Source of the DNA: Rikenellaceae bacterium
GTDB taxonomy: Bacteria; Bacteroidota; Bacteroidia; Bacteroidales; Rikenellaceae
Assembly (NCBI GenBank): GCA_020859875.1
Contig: JAJBVJ010000255.1
Span: forward strand, 1 to 14,293
DNA: 14,293 nucleotides
Reading direction: 5' to 3'
Below the pieces are notes generated by a model, which saw nothing but the letters and a program-made list of their open reading frames with translations, was not told the DNA's origin and ran no database searches. Below, one piece after another: positions 1-6,691 of this stretch (positions within the stretch are counted from its first letter, which is position 1; every line of letters starts with the position of its first letter). The position numbers and the translations under genes are program-made.

Positions 1-1
1 C

Positions 2-1060
2 GCATACAGTGCACGTAAACACAATAAATATATTGCAGTCAACTGCGGAGCCATTCCCGAAGGTACCATCGACTCCGAGCTTTTCGGCCATGAGAAAGGG
101 TCGTTCACCGGTGCAACGGAATCGCGCAAAGGCTATTTCGAGGAGGCAGATAAAGGCACGATCTTCCTGGACGAGGTGGCCGAGCTTCCACTCTCCACAC
201 AGGTGAGGCTTCTTCGGGTTCTCCAGACCGGCGAATTTATCCGCGTCGGCTCGTCCAAAGCCCTAAAGACCGACGTTCGCGTCGTCGCGGCTACCAATAT
301 TAATCTTCAGGATGCGATAAACTCCGGCCGGTTTCGGGAAGACCTTTATTACCGCCTCAATACAGTACCGATTACCGTCCCCCCGCTTCGGGAGAGGAAG
401 GGTGATATCGGTCTTTTATTCCGAAGATTCGCCACCGATATAGCCACTCAGTATAAAATGCCGGCCATAACGCTCGACGACGGAGCCAAACAACTCCTGG
501 AAAATTACGGCTGGCCCGGAAATATCCGTCAACTGAAGAACGTTGCGGAACAGATCTCAGCGGTCGAACAGACCCGCACGGTTACGGCACCCATCCTGCA
601 AAAATACCTACCCAACGCGGAAACGACCCCCGTACACATTCCCGGGGACTTTTCAGGCGGTGGCTTTGGAAACGAACGGGAACTGCTATACAAAATATTT
701 TTCGACCTGCGAGCCGACATAACCGAATTAAAACGGATGGTAGCCGAGTTGGCGGCAGAAAAAGGCGGAAGTATCGAAATTGCAGGGTTACTCCCCTCCC
801 CGGCCGCGCCGTACGAACCATACAGGCAAAATATCATCACCCCTGCGCCCGGACAATCCGAACCGGAAGATGCAGTCAGCGAGGATATTACTGACGAGAC
901 TCCCCCACCCCCATTGACCAAGGAGCAGGCCCAGAGGGAGGCCATTGTAAAGGCGCTTCAAAAACACCACGGCAAACGTAAAGACGCCGCAAAAGGACTT
1001 TTTATCTCGGAAAGGACGCTTTACAGAAAAATTAAAGATCTGGGAATCGATGAATATTAG
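2..1060 (+). CDS. Sigma-54-dependent transcriptional activator (NtrC family), 5'-truncated
   Basis: This is the last 352 residues of a bacterial enhancer-binding protein. It hydrolyses ATP to open promoters held by sigma-54 RNA polymerase. The reading frame is open from base 2, so the true start and the Walker A loop lie outside the window. Visible in order, numbered from the first complete codon: the sigma-54 contact loop GSFTGA (33-38) inside ELFGHEKGSFTGA, Walker B GTIFLDE (52-58), sensor I RVVAATN (93-99), the arginine-finger segment FREDLYYRL (111-119), sensor II YGWPGNIRQLKN (169-180), a poorly conserved linker of about 110 residues with a charged helix near its start, and a C-terminal Fis-type helix-turn-helix (about 325-349, RTLYRKIKDLGI). 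The stop overlaps the lptE start by 11 bases, which suggests translational coupling. Any N-terminal sensor or receiver domain is not visible. Family assignment is secure; targets are unknown. Confidence 0.95.
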   Translation, partial: AYSARKHNKYIAVNCGAIPEGTIDSELFGHEKGSFTGATESRKGYFEEADKGTIFLDEVAELPLSTQVRLLRVLQTGEFIRVGSSKALKTDVRVVAATNINLQDAINSGRFREDLYYRLNTVPITVPPLRERKGDIGLLFRRFATDIATQYKMPAITLDDGAKQLLENYGWPGNIRQLKNVAEQISAVEQTRTVTAPILQKYLPNAETTPVHIPGDFSGGGFGNERELLYKIFFDLRADITELKRMVAELAAEKGGSIEIAGLLPSPAAPYEPYRQNIITPAPGQSEPEDAVSEDITDETPPPPLTKEQAQREAIVKALQKHHGKRKDAAKGLFISERTLYRKIKDLGIDEY

Positions 1061-1571
1061 AAGAATATTGATTTATGCGGCGCTATTGTCCGCATTTGCG
1101 GCAGCGATCGCCGGCTGCAAGATAAGTTATTCTTTTTCGGGTGCATCCATCCATCCGGATGCAAAGACTTTCAGCGTACAGTATTTCCCAAATAACGCGC
1201 CGATGGTGGCGCCGATCCTCAGCCCCGAATTTACGGATGCCTTGAAAGATAGGTTTCAGAGGCAGACAAAGCTGTCGGAGGTTAGGGAGAACGGCGACCT
1301 TGCGTTCGAAGGGGAGATCACGGGATACACTTCCACTCCTTCGTCGATCTCCGGAGATACGGAACAGGCTGTACAAAACCGCCTGACCATCACCGTGAGG
1401 GTAAGGTTTGCAAACGCTCTGGAACCGCAGTGGAATTTCGAACGCTCCTTTTCCGCTTTCCTCGACTATCCGAGCAGCAGCATGCTTTCCGATGTGGAGA
1501 GTTCACTGATCCCGGAAATAGTCGATATGCTTATCGAGGATATTTTCAACGCTGCGGTAGCCAACTGGTAA
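1050..1571 (+). CDS. lptE: LptE-family LPS-assembly lipoprotein
   Basis: This is a 173-residue predicted outer-membrane lipoprotein. It has a basic N-terminus (NIRR), a hydrophobic stretch and a lipobox AIAGC whose Cys23 would be lipidated. The mature part has the pattern I recall for Bacteroidetes LptE proteins: YSFSGASIHPDAKTFSVQYF just after the Cys, then GDLAFEGEITGY, then NRLTITVRVRF, and a C-terminal DIFNAAVANW. By analogy with the family it would plug the LptD barrel and help place lipopolysaccharide in the outer leaflet; that role is inferred. The ATG lies inside the end of the upstream activator gene with an 11-base overlap and no clear Shine-Dalgarno sequence, so it is probably translated from the same message. 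The length is normal for the family and no defects are visible. Confidence 0.92.
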   Translation: MNIRRILIYAALLSAFAAAIAGCKISYSFSGASIHPDAKTFSVQYFPNNAPMVAPILSPEFTDALKDRFQRQTKLSEVRENGDLAFEGEITGYTSTPSSISGDTEQAVQNRLTITVRVRFANALEPQWNFERSFSAFLDYPSSSMLSDVESSLIPEIVDMLIEDIFNAAVANW

Positions 1572-1624
1572 CCGCCGAATCTTGTTGGCAGTGAAATTGG
1601 ATATTTAAATGTCTCACCGCTAAA

Positions 1625-2098
1625 ATGGAAACCATGCAAAACACTCCGATAAATATGCAGGATATTTTTAGTGCCGATCAGGCCGTACTCGACTCAGTTA
1701 TCGACCGCTACCCGTGGTTCGTTTCGGCCAGGATAAGGCGCTGCGAACTGTCCGGGGCTGCCGACCCGAAACTGTCCCTTTTGCTTCTGACCCGGCCATG
1801 GCCCGCGGCCCTGCTGCATAAAGTCTCCGCCGGTACCCAAAGCAGCGAGATCTCTTCGGGCTGTGATCAAACCGTGCGGGTGATCGAGCGGTTTCTGGCA
1901 GCGGGAGATAAAAAGATCGTTCCCAAAGAAGATACCCCCACGGAGGATGTTTCGCAGGAGAGTTCCGTCTTTATCCCCGACGAAGATCTCGATACCGGGG
2001 AACTCGAAAGGATTTACCGCAACCAGGGGCTGGAATTGATGGATTACGACGTTGCCGAAATAACGGGAGAAGTCCTCGGGATAGTGGACGACGAATAA
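1625..2098 (+). CDS. Conserved-looking hypothetical protein between lptE and secG
   Basis: I do not recognise a named family for this 157-residue soluble protein. There is no signal peptide or membrane segment. The N-terminal part (about 20-50) holds RYPWFVSARIRRCELSG, a YPWF-plus-helix pattern that I recall from Bacteroidetes hypothetical proteins. The middle is helical with a PWP kink. The last 55 or so residues are very acidic (FIPDEDLDTGELERIY, then a DDE end) and may be partly disordered. Two in-frame ATG codons are possible, 1625 and 1634, and neither has a Shine-Dalgarno sequence; the second may be the true start. It lies 53 bases after lptE and 113 bases before the chosen secG start, so it probably belongs to the activator-lptE transcription unit, unless the sigma-54-like site at 1585-1601 gives it its own promoter. 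Function is unknown. Confidence 0.8.
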   Translation: METMQNTPINMQDIFSADQAVLDSVIDRYPWFVSARIRRCELSGAADPKLSLLLLTRPWPAALLHKVSAGTQSSEISSGCDQTVRVIERFLAAGDKKIVPKEDTPTEDVSQESSVFIPDEDLDTGELERIYRNQGLELMDYDVAEITGEVLGIVDDE

Positions 2099-2124
2099 AT
2101 AACCTCGGTTTTTGAACCCACGGA

Positions 2125-2156
2125 TTTGATATATCGGAAAAAAAGTATTTATTTTG
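2125..2156 (+). promoter_or_regulatory. Candidate Bacteroidetes-type promoter for secG
   Basis: TTTG at 2125-2128 is followed after 20 bases by TTATTTTG at 2149-2156. This compares with the Bacteroidetes sigma-ABfr consensus TTTG-N19-21-TAnnTTTG and has one mismatch in the -7 box. The expected transcription start is near 2163, about 50 bases before the chosen secG ATG. This would let secG be expressed apart from the genes upstream. The match is by eye only. Confidence 0.4.
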
Positions 2157-2211
2157 CCGAGTTATTTGGCGGCAGGTGCCGGATACGGTTTCAGAAATTA
2201 ATTTAATTGCA

Positions 2212-2583
2212 ATGTATATAGTTTGTATTGTCCTGATATTGATAGCGAGCGTCCTGATAATACTATCGGTGCTGGCCCAGAACCCAAAAGGCGGAATGGC
2301 TGCCAACTTCGGCGCCTCGAACCAGGTGATGGGAGTAAGGCAGACCTCGGATTTTCTCGAGAAGTTCACATGGACTCTTGCAATCTCTATCCTCGTACTG
2401 AGTCTTGTAGCGACAATGACCATGCCCAAAGGCAAGATTGCAGCGAGCCGGTCGGGAGTTGAAGCTGCCGCTGCAGCGCGCGGGACGGACGGTAATAATC
2501 TTCTGCTCAATAACCAGATGGGAATCGATGCAATAGAGGCTGCCGGGGCTGAAACGGAAGAAGAACTTACGCCTGAGGAATAG
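2212..2583 (+). CDS. secG: Protein translocase subunit SecG
   Basis: SecG is the small non-essential subunit of the SecYEG channel in the inner membrane and helps SecA-driven export. From the ATG at 2212 the protein is 123 residues. It has a first membrane helix (about 2-21), the family signature QNPKGGMAANFGASNQ then MGVR and DFLEKFTW (23-54), a second membrane helix (about 53-70), and a long Ala/Glu-rich cytoplasmic tail (74-123). The frame is open upstream to a GTG at 2176, but starting there would add 12 residues ahead of the first membrane helix, and SecG proteins usually begin right at that helix, so I chose 2212. It is preceded by a candidate promoter and closed by a strong terminator. 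The tail is longer than in E. coli SecG, which I believe is common in this phylum. Confidence 0.93.
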   Translation: MYIVCIVLILIASVLIILSVLAQNPKGGMAANFGASNQVMGVRQTSDFLEKFTWTLAISILVLSLVATMTMPKGKIAASRSGVEAAAAARGTDGNNLLLNNQMGIDAIEAAGAETEEELTPEE

Positions 2584-2611
2584 GCGGAAACCCCTTATAT
2601 AATTTTTGCCG

Positions 2612-2645
2612 GGCTGCGAAAGAAATTTTCGCAGCCTTTTTATTT
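2612..2645 (+). terminator. Intrinsic terminator after secG
   Basis: A perfect 10-bp stem (2612-2621 GGCTGCGAAA pairing with 2627-2636) with a 5-base loop is followed by TTTTTATTT. It starts 28 bases after the secG stop and ends the plus-strand unit. On the minus strand no T-run follows the stem, so it is probably one-directional. Its T-run reaches the stop codon of the convergent acetyltransferase gene. Confidence 0.9.
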
Positions 2646-2946
2646 AAAGTACCCTCTCGGTCTCCGTGTCGAGAACATCCCTTATTTCCGGATGGCGTTT
2701 AAAAACCGTGCGGGCATAGGAACAAATCGGCACGACCGAAAGTTCGTTTTCCCGGGCATAGTCGACCGCCGCCATGACAAGCTTAGTGGCCAGCCCACTG
2801 CCCCGATGCTCATAATCGACACCCACGTGCGTTATGGTGATTCTACCGGGAGAGAGGTAATAACTCGCTTCTCCTACTTCGCGGCCATCTTCGACGGCGC
2901 TGAAATATTTGGAGTCGACATCGTTCCTGTTCTCTATTCGTGCCAT
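2644..2946 (-). CDS. Small GNAT-family N-acetyltransferase (YjdJ-like)
   Basis: This 100-residue protein is the minimal GNAT type represented by E. coli YjdJ (Pfam Acetyltransf_CG, COG2388). The acetyl-CoA-binding core is visible as ITHVGVDYEHRGSGLATKLV, with the pyrophosphate loop RGSGLA at 48-53. A helix VDYAREN follows, then VVPICSYARTVFKRHPE (71-87), the conserved end of this subfamily. The acceptor substrate is unknown for the whole group. The ATG at 2946 is preceded by an A/T-rich leader and lies 35 bases downstream of the CDGSH gene on the same strand, so the two are probably one transcript. The length matches the family (about 90-100 residues). Family is confident; role is not. Confidence 0.9.
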   Translation of the reverse strand: MARIENRNDVDSKYFSAVEDGREVGEASYYLSPGRITITHVGVDYEHRGSGLATKLVMAAVDYARENELSVVPICSYARTVFKRHPEIRDVLDTETERVL

Positions 2947-2981
2947 AAATTTATGCTTTTCTCCATAATAAATATAGGTAT

Positions 2982-3725
2982 TTATTTTTTTACCGGATTA
3001 TCCGGAAGTCCGTCGCGGAACCTCATCGAGGCATGGGTACCGTCGCACCGCGGCTTGCTCGACGACTGGCCGCACCGGCATAGTACCACGCGGTTACGTA
3101 TCTCATAGGTAAAACCATCCTCCCGCTGGACAGGAATGCCGCCCCTGACCCAGAGACCGCCCGACACCGCCAGCGGTTTATCCTCAATGAGCGAGAGGGA
3201 AGGGTCGTAACGGGGCTCGAACGGCTGCCGCGTACGGTTATCCCAAGCACTCAGTCTCCCATTGGGGCACATGTCGGCTTCATAAATGGTATATTCCCTT
3301 TTCCGGGGATCGTCGGACTGACCCACAAGGTTCCATACCCTGCCCTTCCCGTCACAGAAACGGGCAAAAACGCAATAATCCTGGTTATCCGTCAGGGTGA
3401 GCGTCGGGCCGGGAAAGGCCTCCGCACCGCTAAGGATCGGTTCCGGGCTCGCGGTCAGGCGCGGATCCCACTGCGCCGTGATATGCGACCCGTCGCAATA
3501 GGGTTTGTCTTTTGAGGCTCCGCACCGGCAGAGTGCCACCGGCTCTACATCCATATCGTAACTTGCGCCCTGGCTGAATGTCCAACTGAACCCGTCTTCG
3601 TCGTTCTCTATAAACTGTTGATCCATTGCCGGACTGCCGTAAACCATATAGGGTCCGTCTGCAGTAACCGTTATCCTGTATTTCTCGTCGGCTTTGCGGG
3701 AGCCCGGCTGTACTTTCGTATCCAT
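2982..3725 (-). CDS. Tandem CDGSH iron-sulfur protein
   Basis: This 247-residue protein has two CDGSH (mitoNEET-type) motifs. Each matches C-x-C-x2-S-x3-P-x-C-D-G-(S/T)-H and should bind one [2Fe-2S] cluster through three Cys and one His. The ligands are C66, C68, C77 and H81 in CRCGASKDKPYCDGSH, and C216, C218, C227 and H231 in CRCGQSSSKPRCDGTH. The stretches before each motif resemble one another (DGPYMV...EDGFSW at 24-48 and DKPLAV...EDGFTY at 182-207), so the protein looks internally duplicated. Between them lies a region with DYCVFARFCDGKGRVW and MCPNGRL, holding C118, C124 and C153, which could bind a further metal or be structural. There is no signal peptide. Function is probably redox or iron-sulfur handling, but this is inferred. 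It is the first gene of a unit with the acetyltransferase. Confidence 0.9.
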   Translation of the reverse strand: MDTKVQPGSRKADEKYRITVTADGPYMVYGSPAMDQQFIENDEDGFSWTFSQGASYDMDVEPVALCRCGASKDKPYCDGSHITAQWDPRLTASPEPILSGAEAFPGPTLTLTDNQDYCVFARFCDGKGRVWNLVGQSDDPRKREYTIYEADMCPNGRLSAWDNRTRQPFEPRYDPSLSLIEDKPLAVSGGLWVRGGIPVQREDGFTYEIRNRVVLCRCGQSSSKPRCDGTHASMRFRDGLPDNPVKK

Positions 3726-3807
3726 TCTACATTGCTTATTAGATTATCCGATATATTTAAGCAAGAACTATACCTATGAAATCATCCAGGGAACCGGTAA
3801 ACGGGGT

Positions 3808-3839
3808 AAAAAAAACGTCCCCGGAGTTTGCCGGGGACG
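3808..3839 (-). terminator. Intrinsic terminator after lepA
   Basis: Read on the minus strand, a perfect 9-bp G/C-rich stem (CGTCCCCGG at 3816-3824 pairing with 3831-3839, 6-base loop) is followed by eight T residues (plus-strand A-run 3808-3815). It lies 25 bases beyond the lepA stop codon. It should also shield the downstream CDGSH gene from lepA transcription. Confidence 0.93.
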
Positions 3840-3863
3840 CGAGTTTTATTTTCGATAGGAAGA

Positions 3864-5651
3864 TCAATCCATCTTCAGTACGGCCAGGAACGCCTGCTGC
3901 GGCACTTCTACATTACCGACCTGCCGCATTCGTTTCTTTCCCTTCTTTTGCTTCTCGAGTAGTTTTCGTTTTCGGGTTATGTCTCCCCCGTAACATTTTG
4001 CCGTAACGTCTTTGCGGAGGGCCTTTATGGTTTCGCGGGCGATAATCTTAGCTCCAATGGCTGCCTGAATCGCGATGTCGAACTGTTGGCGCGGTATGAG
4101 TTCCTTAAGCTTTTCGCACATCCTGCGCCCGAAGCTGTATGCGTGCTCGTGGTAAATAAGCGACGAGAGGGCATCCACCGGTTCGCCGTTGAGCAGAATA
4201 TCTAGTTTGGCAAGCTTGCTCTCGCGGTAGCCGGTCTGGTGGTAATCGAACGAGGCATACCCGCGGGAAATGCTTTTCAGCTTATCGTAAAAGTCGAAGA
4301 CTATCTCCGAAAGGGGCATATCGAAGTTAACCTCCACCCTGTCTTGTGTAATGAAGGTTTGGTTCTTCATTTCCCCGCGCTTGTCGATACAGAGTTTTAT
4401 GACGTTGCCCAGGAATTCCGTTTTTGTGATTATCTGCGCCAGAATATATGGTTCCTCGATCCGATCGACCGTCGACGGATCGGGAAGTCCCGAAGGATTG
4501 TGCACATCGAGTACATCTCCCCTGGTCGTATACACCTTATATGACACGTTCGGGACGGTGGTAATAACGTCCATGTCGAACTCACGGTAGAGGCGCTCCT
4601 GGATGATCTCCATATGAAGAAGCCCGAGAAATCCGCATCGGAACCCGAATCCCAGCGCCAAAGAGCTCTCCGGCTCGAACGTAAGCGAAGCATCGTTGAG
4701 CTGAAGTTTTTCGAGCGAGGTTCTCAGGTCTTCGAATTCTTCGTTGTCGACTGGATATAACCCGGCAAATACCATCGGTTTGACATCCTCGAAACCGGAT
4801 ATCGCCTCCGTAGTGGGATTGTTCACATGGGTTATCGTATCTCCGACCTTTACATCGGCAGAGGTCTTGATTCCGGAAATGATATATCCCACATCACCGG
4901 CTTTAAGCTCTTTCCGGGGGTCCATTTTAAGTTTCAGGACACCTATCTCGTCCGCTTCGTATTCACTCCCCGTATTGAAGAATTTGACTTTGTCGCCCGT
5001 TTTTATCGTACCGTTGAATATCCGGAAATAGGCTATGATACCCCGGAACTGGTTGAATACCGAATCGAATATAAGTGCTTGCAGCGGTGCCTGCTCATCG
5101 CCTTCGGGGGCGGGAATCCGGTCGATAATAGCTTCCAGGATGGCATCCACACCTTCGCCCGTTTTGCCCGAAGCAGCCAGAATATCCTTGTGGCCGCATC
5201 CTAAAAGGTCCACGATCTGGTCTTTTACCTCGTCGACCATGGCTGCCTCCATATCTATCTTGTTGAGTACGGGGATTATCTCCAAATCCTGACCCAGGGC
5301 AAGGTAAAGATTTGATATTGTCTGAGCCTGAATACCCTGAGTGGCGTCCACGACCAATAGTGCCCCTTCGCACGAAGCAATGGCACGTGAGACCTCGTAG
5401 GAGAAATCGACGTGTCCCGGAGTATCTATCAAATTAAGGATATATTTCTCGCCGCCGCGGTAGTATTCCATCTGGATGGCGTGGCTCTTGATTGTGATTC
5501 CCTTTTCCCTTTCCAAATCCATATTGTCCAGCACCTGTGCCTGCAGCTGCCTGTCTGTAAGGGTCTTTGTTGTTTCGAGAAGACGGTCGGCAAGTGTACT
5601 CTTACCGTGGTCGATATGAGCTATTATGCAGAAATTACGTATATTTTTCAT
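3864..5651 (-). CDS. lepA: Elongation factor 4 (LepA), ribosomal back-translocase GTPase
   Basis: LepA/EF4 is a translational GTPase that acts on the ribosome. This copy is 595 residues, the usual full length. Visible G-domain motifs are G1 AHIDHGKS (11-18), the switch I region with GIT (51-53), G3 DTPGH (76-80, with the catalytic His80) and G4 NKID (130-133). EF-G-like domains II, III and V follow. The LepA-specific C-terminal domain ends in KRMRQVGNVEVPQQAF, which separates it from EF-G, BipA and TetM. The ATG at 5651 is preceded by an A/T-rich leader and a candidate promoter at 5720-5727. The gene is transcribed alone, diverging from ubiA and ending at its own terminator. No defects are seen. 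Confidence 0.98.
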   Translation of the reverse strand: MKNIRNFCIIAHIDHGKSTLADRLLETTKTLTDRQLQAQVLDNMDLEREKGITIKSHAIQMEYYRGGEKYILNLIDTPGHVDFSYEVSRAIASCEGALLVVDATQGIQAQTISNLYLALGQDLEIIPVLNKIDMEAAMVDEVKDQIVDLLGCGHKDILAASGKTGEGVDAILEAIIDRIPAPEGDEQAPLQALIFDSVFNQFRGIIAYFRIFNGTIKTGDKVKFFNTGSEYEADEIGVLKLKMDPRKELKAGDVGYIISGIKTSADVKVGDTITHVNNPTTEAISGFEDVKPMVFAGLYPVDNEEFEDLRTSLEKLQLNDASLTFEPESSLALGFGFRCGFLGLLHMEIIQERLYREFDMDVITTVPNVSYKVYTTRGDVLDVHNPSGLPDPSTVDRIEEPYILAQIITKTEFLGNVIKLCIDKRGEMKNQTFITQDRVEVNFDMPLSEIVFDFYDKLKSISRGYASFDYHQTGYRESKLAKLDILLNGEPVDALSSLIYHEHAYSFGRRMCEKLKELIPRQQFDIAIQAAIGAKIIARETIKALRKDVTAKCYGGDITRKRKLLEKQKKGKKRMRQVGNVEVPQQAFLAVLKMD

Positions 5652-5719
5652 TCGTTAATGTTATCTTCAGTGCCCGCCCCGTTCTCCGAATCGCAGGGCA
5701 CCTCGAGTCTTTGCAGGCA

Positions 5720-5727
5720 CAAAGTTA
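5720..5727 (-). promoter_or_regulatory. Candidate -7 promoter element for lepA
   Basis: On the minus strand this reads TAACTTTG, an exact match to the Bacteroidetes -7 consensus TAnnTTTG. The expected start is near 5713, giving a leader of about 60 bases before the lepA ATG. No good TTTG is found at the expected -33 spacing (ATAG lies there). The element overlaps the presumed -33 region of the opposing ubiA promoter. Confidence 0.4.
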
Positions 5728-5756
5728 GCAAATTTTGGATAGTCTCCCTATCTTTG
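5725..5756 (+). promoter_or_regulatory. Candidate promoter for ubiA
   Basis: TATCTTTG at 5749-5756 is an exact match to TAnnTTTG. TTAG at 5725-5728, 20 bases upstream, matches the -33 TTTG at three of four positions. The predicted transcription start near 5763 gives a leader of about 39 bases to the ATG at 5802, which supports that start codon over upstream ones in the same open frame. Confidence 0.45.
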
Positions 5757-5801
5757 ACCCTTGGCCGTAGCCTTGTTCGGCAGGCAAATGATAAATCGTA
5801 T

Positions 5802-6689
5802 ATGTTATCTACCGTTTCTAAATATCTCTCGCTGGTAAAGTTCGGCCACACCGTGTTCGCACTTCCGTTTGCCATGGCAGGCTATGTGTACGCCCTTCTT
5901 TCGACCGGAGCTGAATTCCAATGGATCCTACTGATTCAAATACTTTTATGTATGGTCTTTGCCCGCAATACCGCAATGGGATTCAACCGGTGGGCAGACC
6001 GCAAGATCGCTGCCGACAACCCGCGGACGGCAGGCCGGGAGATACCTGCGGGAAAAATAGCTCCCAAAGCGGCGGTACTTTTCACTGCTGCTAATGCTGT
6101 GGGTTTCCTGGTCGTTGCGGCCACGATAAATAAACTCACGTTACTACTGGCTCCTGTGGCACTTTTTATAATCACGGGTTACAGCTTTACCAAACGTTTT
6201 ACCGCATGGTCGCATATCGTGCTGGGCACTGCCCTTGCGATAGCCCCTGTGGGCGCGTACATCGCCGTAACCGGCACCGTGGCGGTGGTTCCCATGATCC
6301 TCGCTTCGATCGTGCTTACATGGGTGGGTGGATTCGATATTCTTTATTCCCTGCAGGATGCACACTTCGACAGGGAGCACGGACTGCATTCGGTTCCCGC
6401 AAGATTCAACCCAACGGGGGCTGTCTGGATAAGCCTTATATTACATATGATAACGGCTTATGCCGTATATATTCTGGGTAGGTATGTGAATGCGGGATGG
6501 ATATATTGGACGGGAGGCGCGGTATTCATCGCATTATTGATACTCCAACATTTCGTTTTCCGGCCTACCAAGACCTCCCGGATCGCCGCTTCTTTCGGGA
6601 TAATAAACGGGATTTCCAGCATTATATTCGCCGCGTCGGCAATAGCGGACATGATTGTTCTCGACTGGAGCGAGCCCTTTATTTTCTGA
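5802..6689 (+). CDS. UbiA-family prenyltransferase (putative 4-hydroxybenzoate polyprenyltransferase type)
   Basis: This 295-residue integral membrane enzyme should join a polyprenyl diphosphate to an aromatic ring, probably in menaquinone synthesis. It has eight to nine hydrophobic segments. The first Asp-rich motif is NRWADRKIAAD (N62, D66, D72), followed by NPRTAGREIP, and the second is YSLQDAHFDREHG (D186, D190); both bind the Mg-diphosphate. YSFTKRFT (127-134) sits between them. The pattern resembles the UbiA/MqnP-like branch more than MenA, but the exact acceptor cannot be read from one gene. The frame is open far upstream (to 5412), but that part is antisense to lepA. The ATG at 5802 gives MLSTVSKYLSLVKFGHTVFA, the expected N-terminus. 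It diverges from lepA and converges on the ACT-domain gene with only 2 bases between stop codons. Confidence 0.92.
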   Translation: MLSTVSKYLSLVKFGHTVFALPFAMAGYVYALLSTGAEFQWILLIQILLCMVFARNTAMGFNRWADRKIAADNPRTAGREIPAGKIAPKAAVLFTAANAVGFLVVAATINKLTLLLAPVALFIITGYSFTKRFTAWSHIVLGTALAIAPVGAYIAVTGTVAVVPMILASIVLTWVGGFDILYSLQDAHFDREHGLHSVPARFNPTGAVWISLILHMITAYAVYILGRYVNAGWIYWTGGAVFIALLILQHFVFRPTKTSRIAASFGIINGISSIIFAASAIADMIVLDWSEPFIF

Positions 6690-6691
6690 CT

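Noticed and set aside
1971..2510. Minus-strand open frame of about 180 codons across the unknown gene and secG
   Set aside because: It lies opposite a clear secG and has no recognisable domain or conserved composition.
2129..3756. Shared 10-mer ATATATCGGA upstream of secG (2129-2138, plus) and upstream of the CDGSH gene (3747-3756, minus)
   Set aside because: Only two A/T-rich copies at unlike distances from the genes; chance is the simpler explanation.
3776..4006. Plus-strand frame running from the lepA terminator into lepA
   Set aside because: It covers the terminator and is antisense to the conserved lepA C-terminus; no independent support.
5761..5776. Sigma-54-like TTGGCCGTAGCCTTGT upstream of ubiA
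   Set aside because: The -12 C is replaced by T, and a better sigma-ABfr promoter candidate sits just upstream; kept only as a measure of background for the site at 1585.
5412..5801. Upstream extension of the ubiA reading frame, which would give a 425-residue protein
   Set aside because: This part is antisense to lepA and the lepA promoter region and has no prenyltransferase features; the ATG at 5802 gives the expected N-terminus and fits the promoter candidate.
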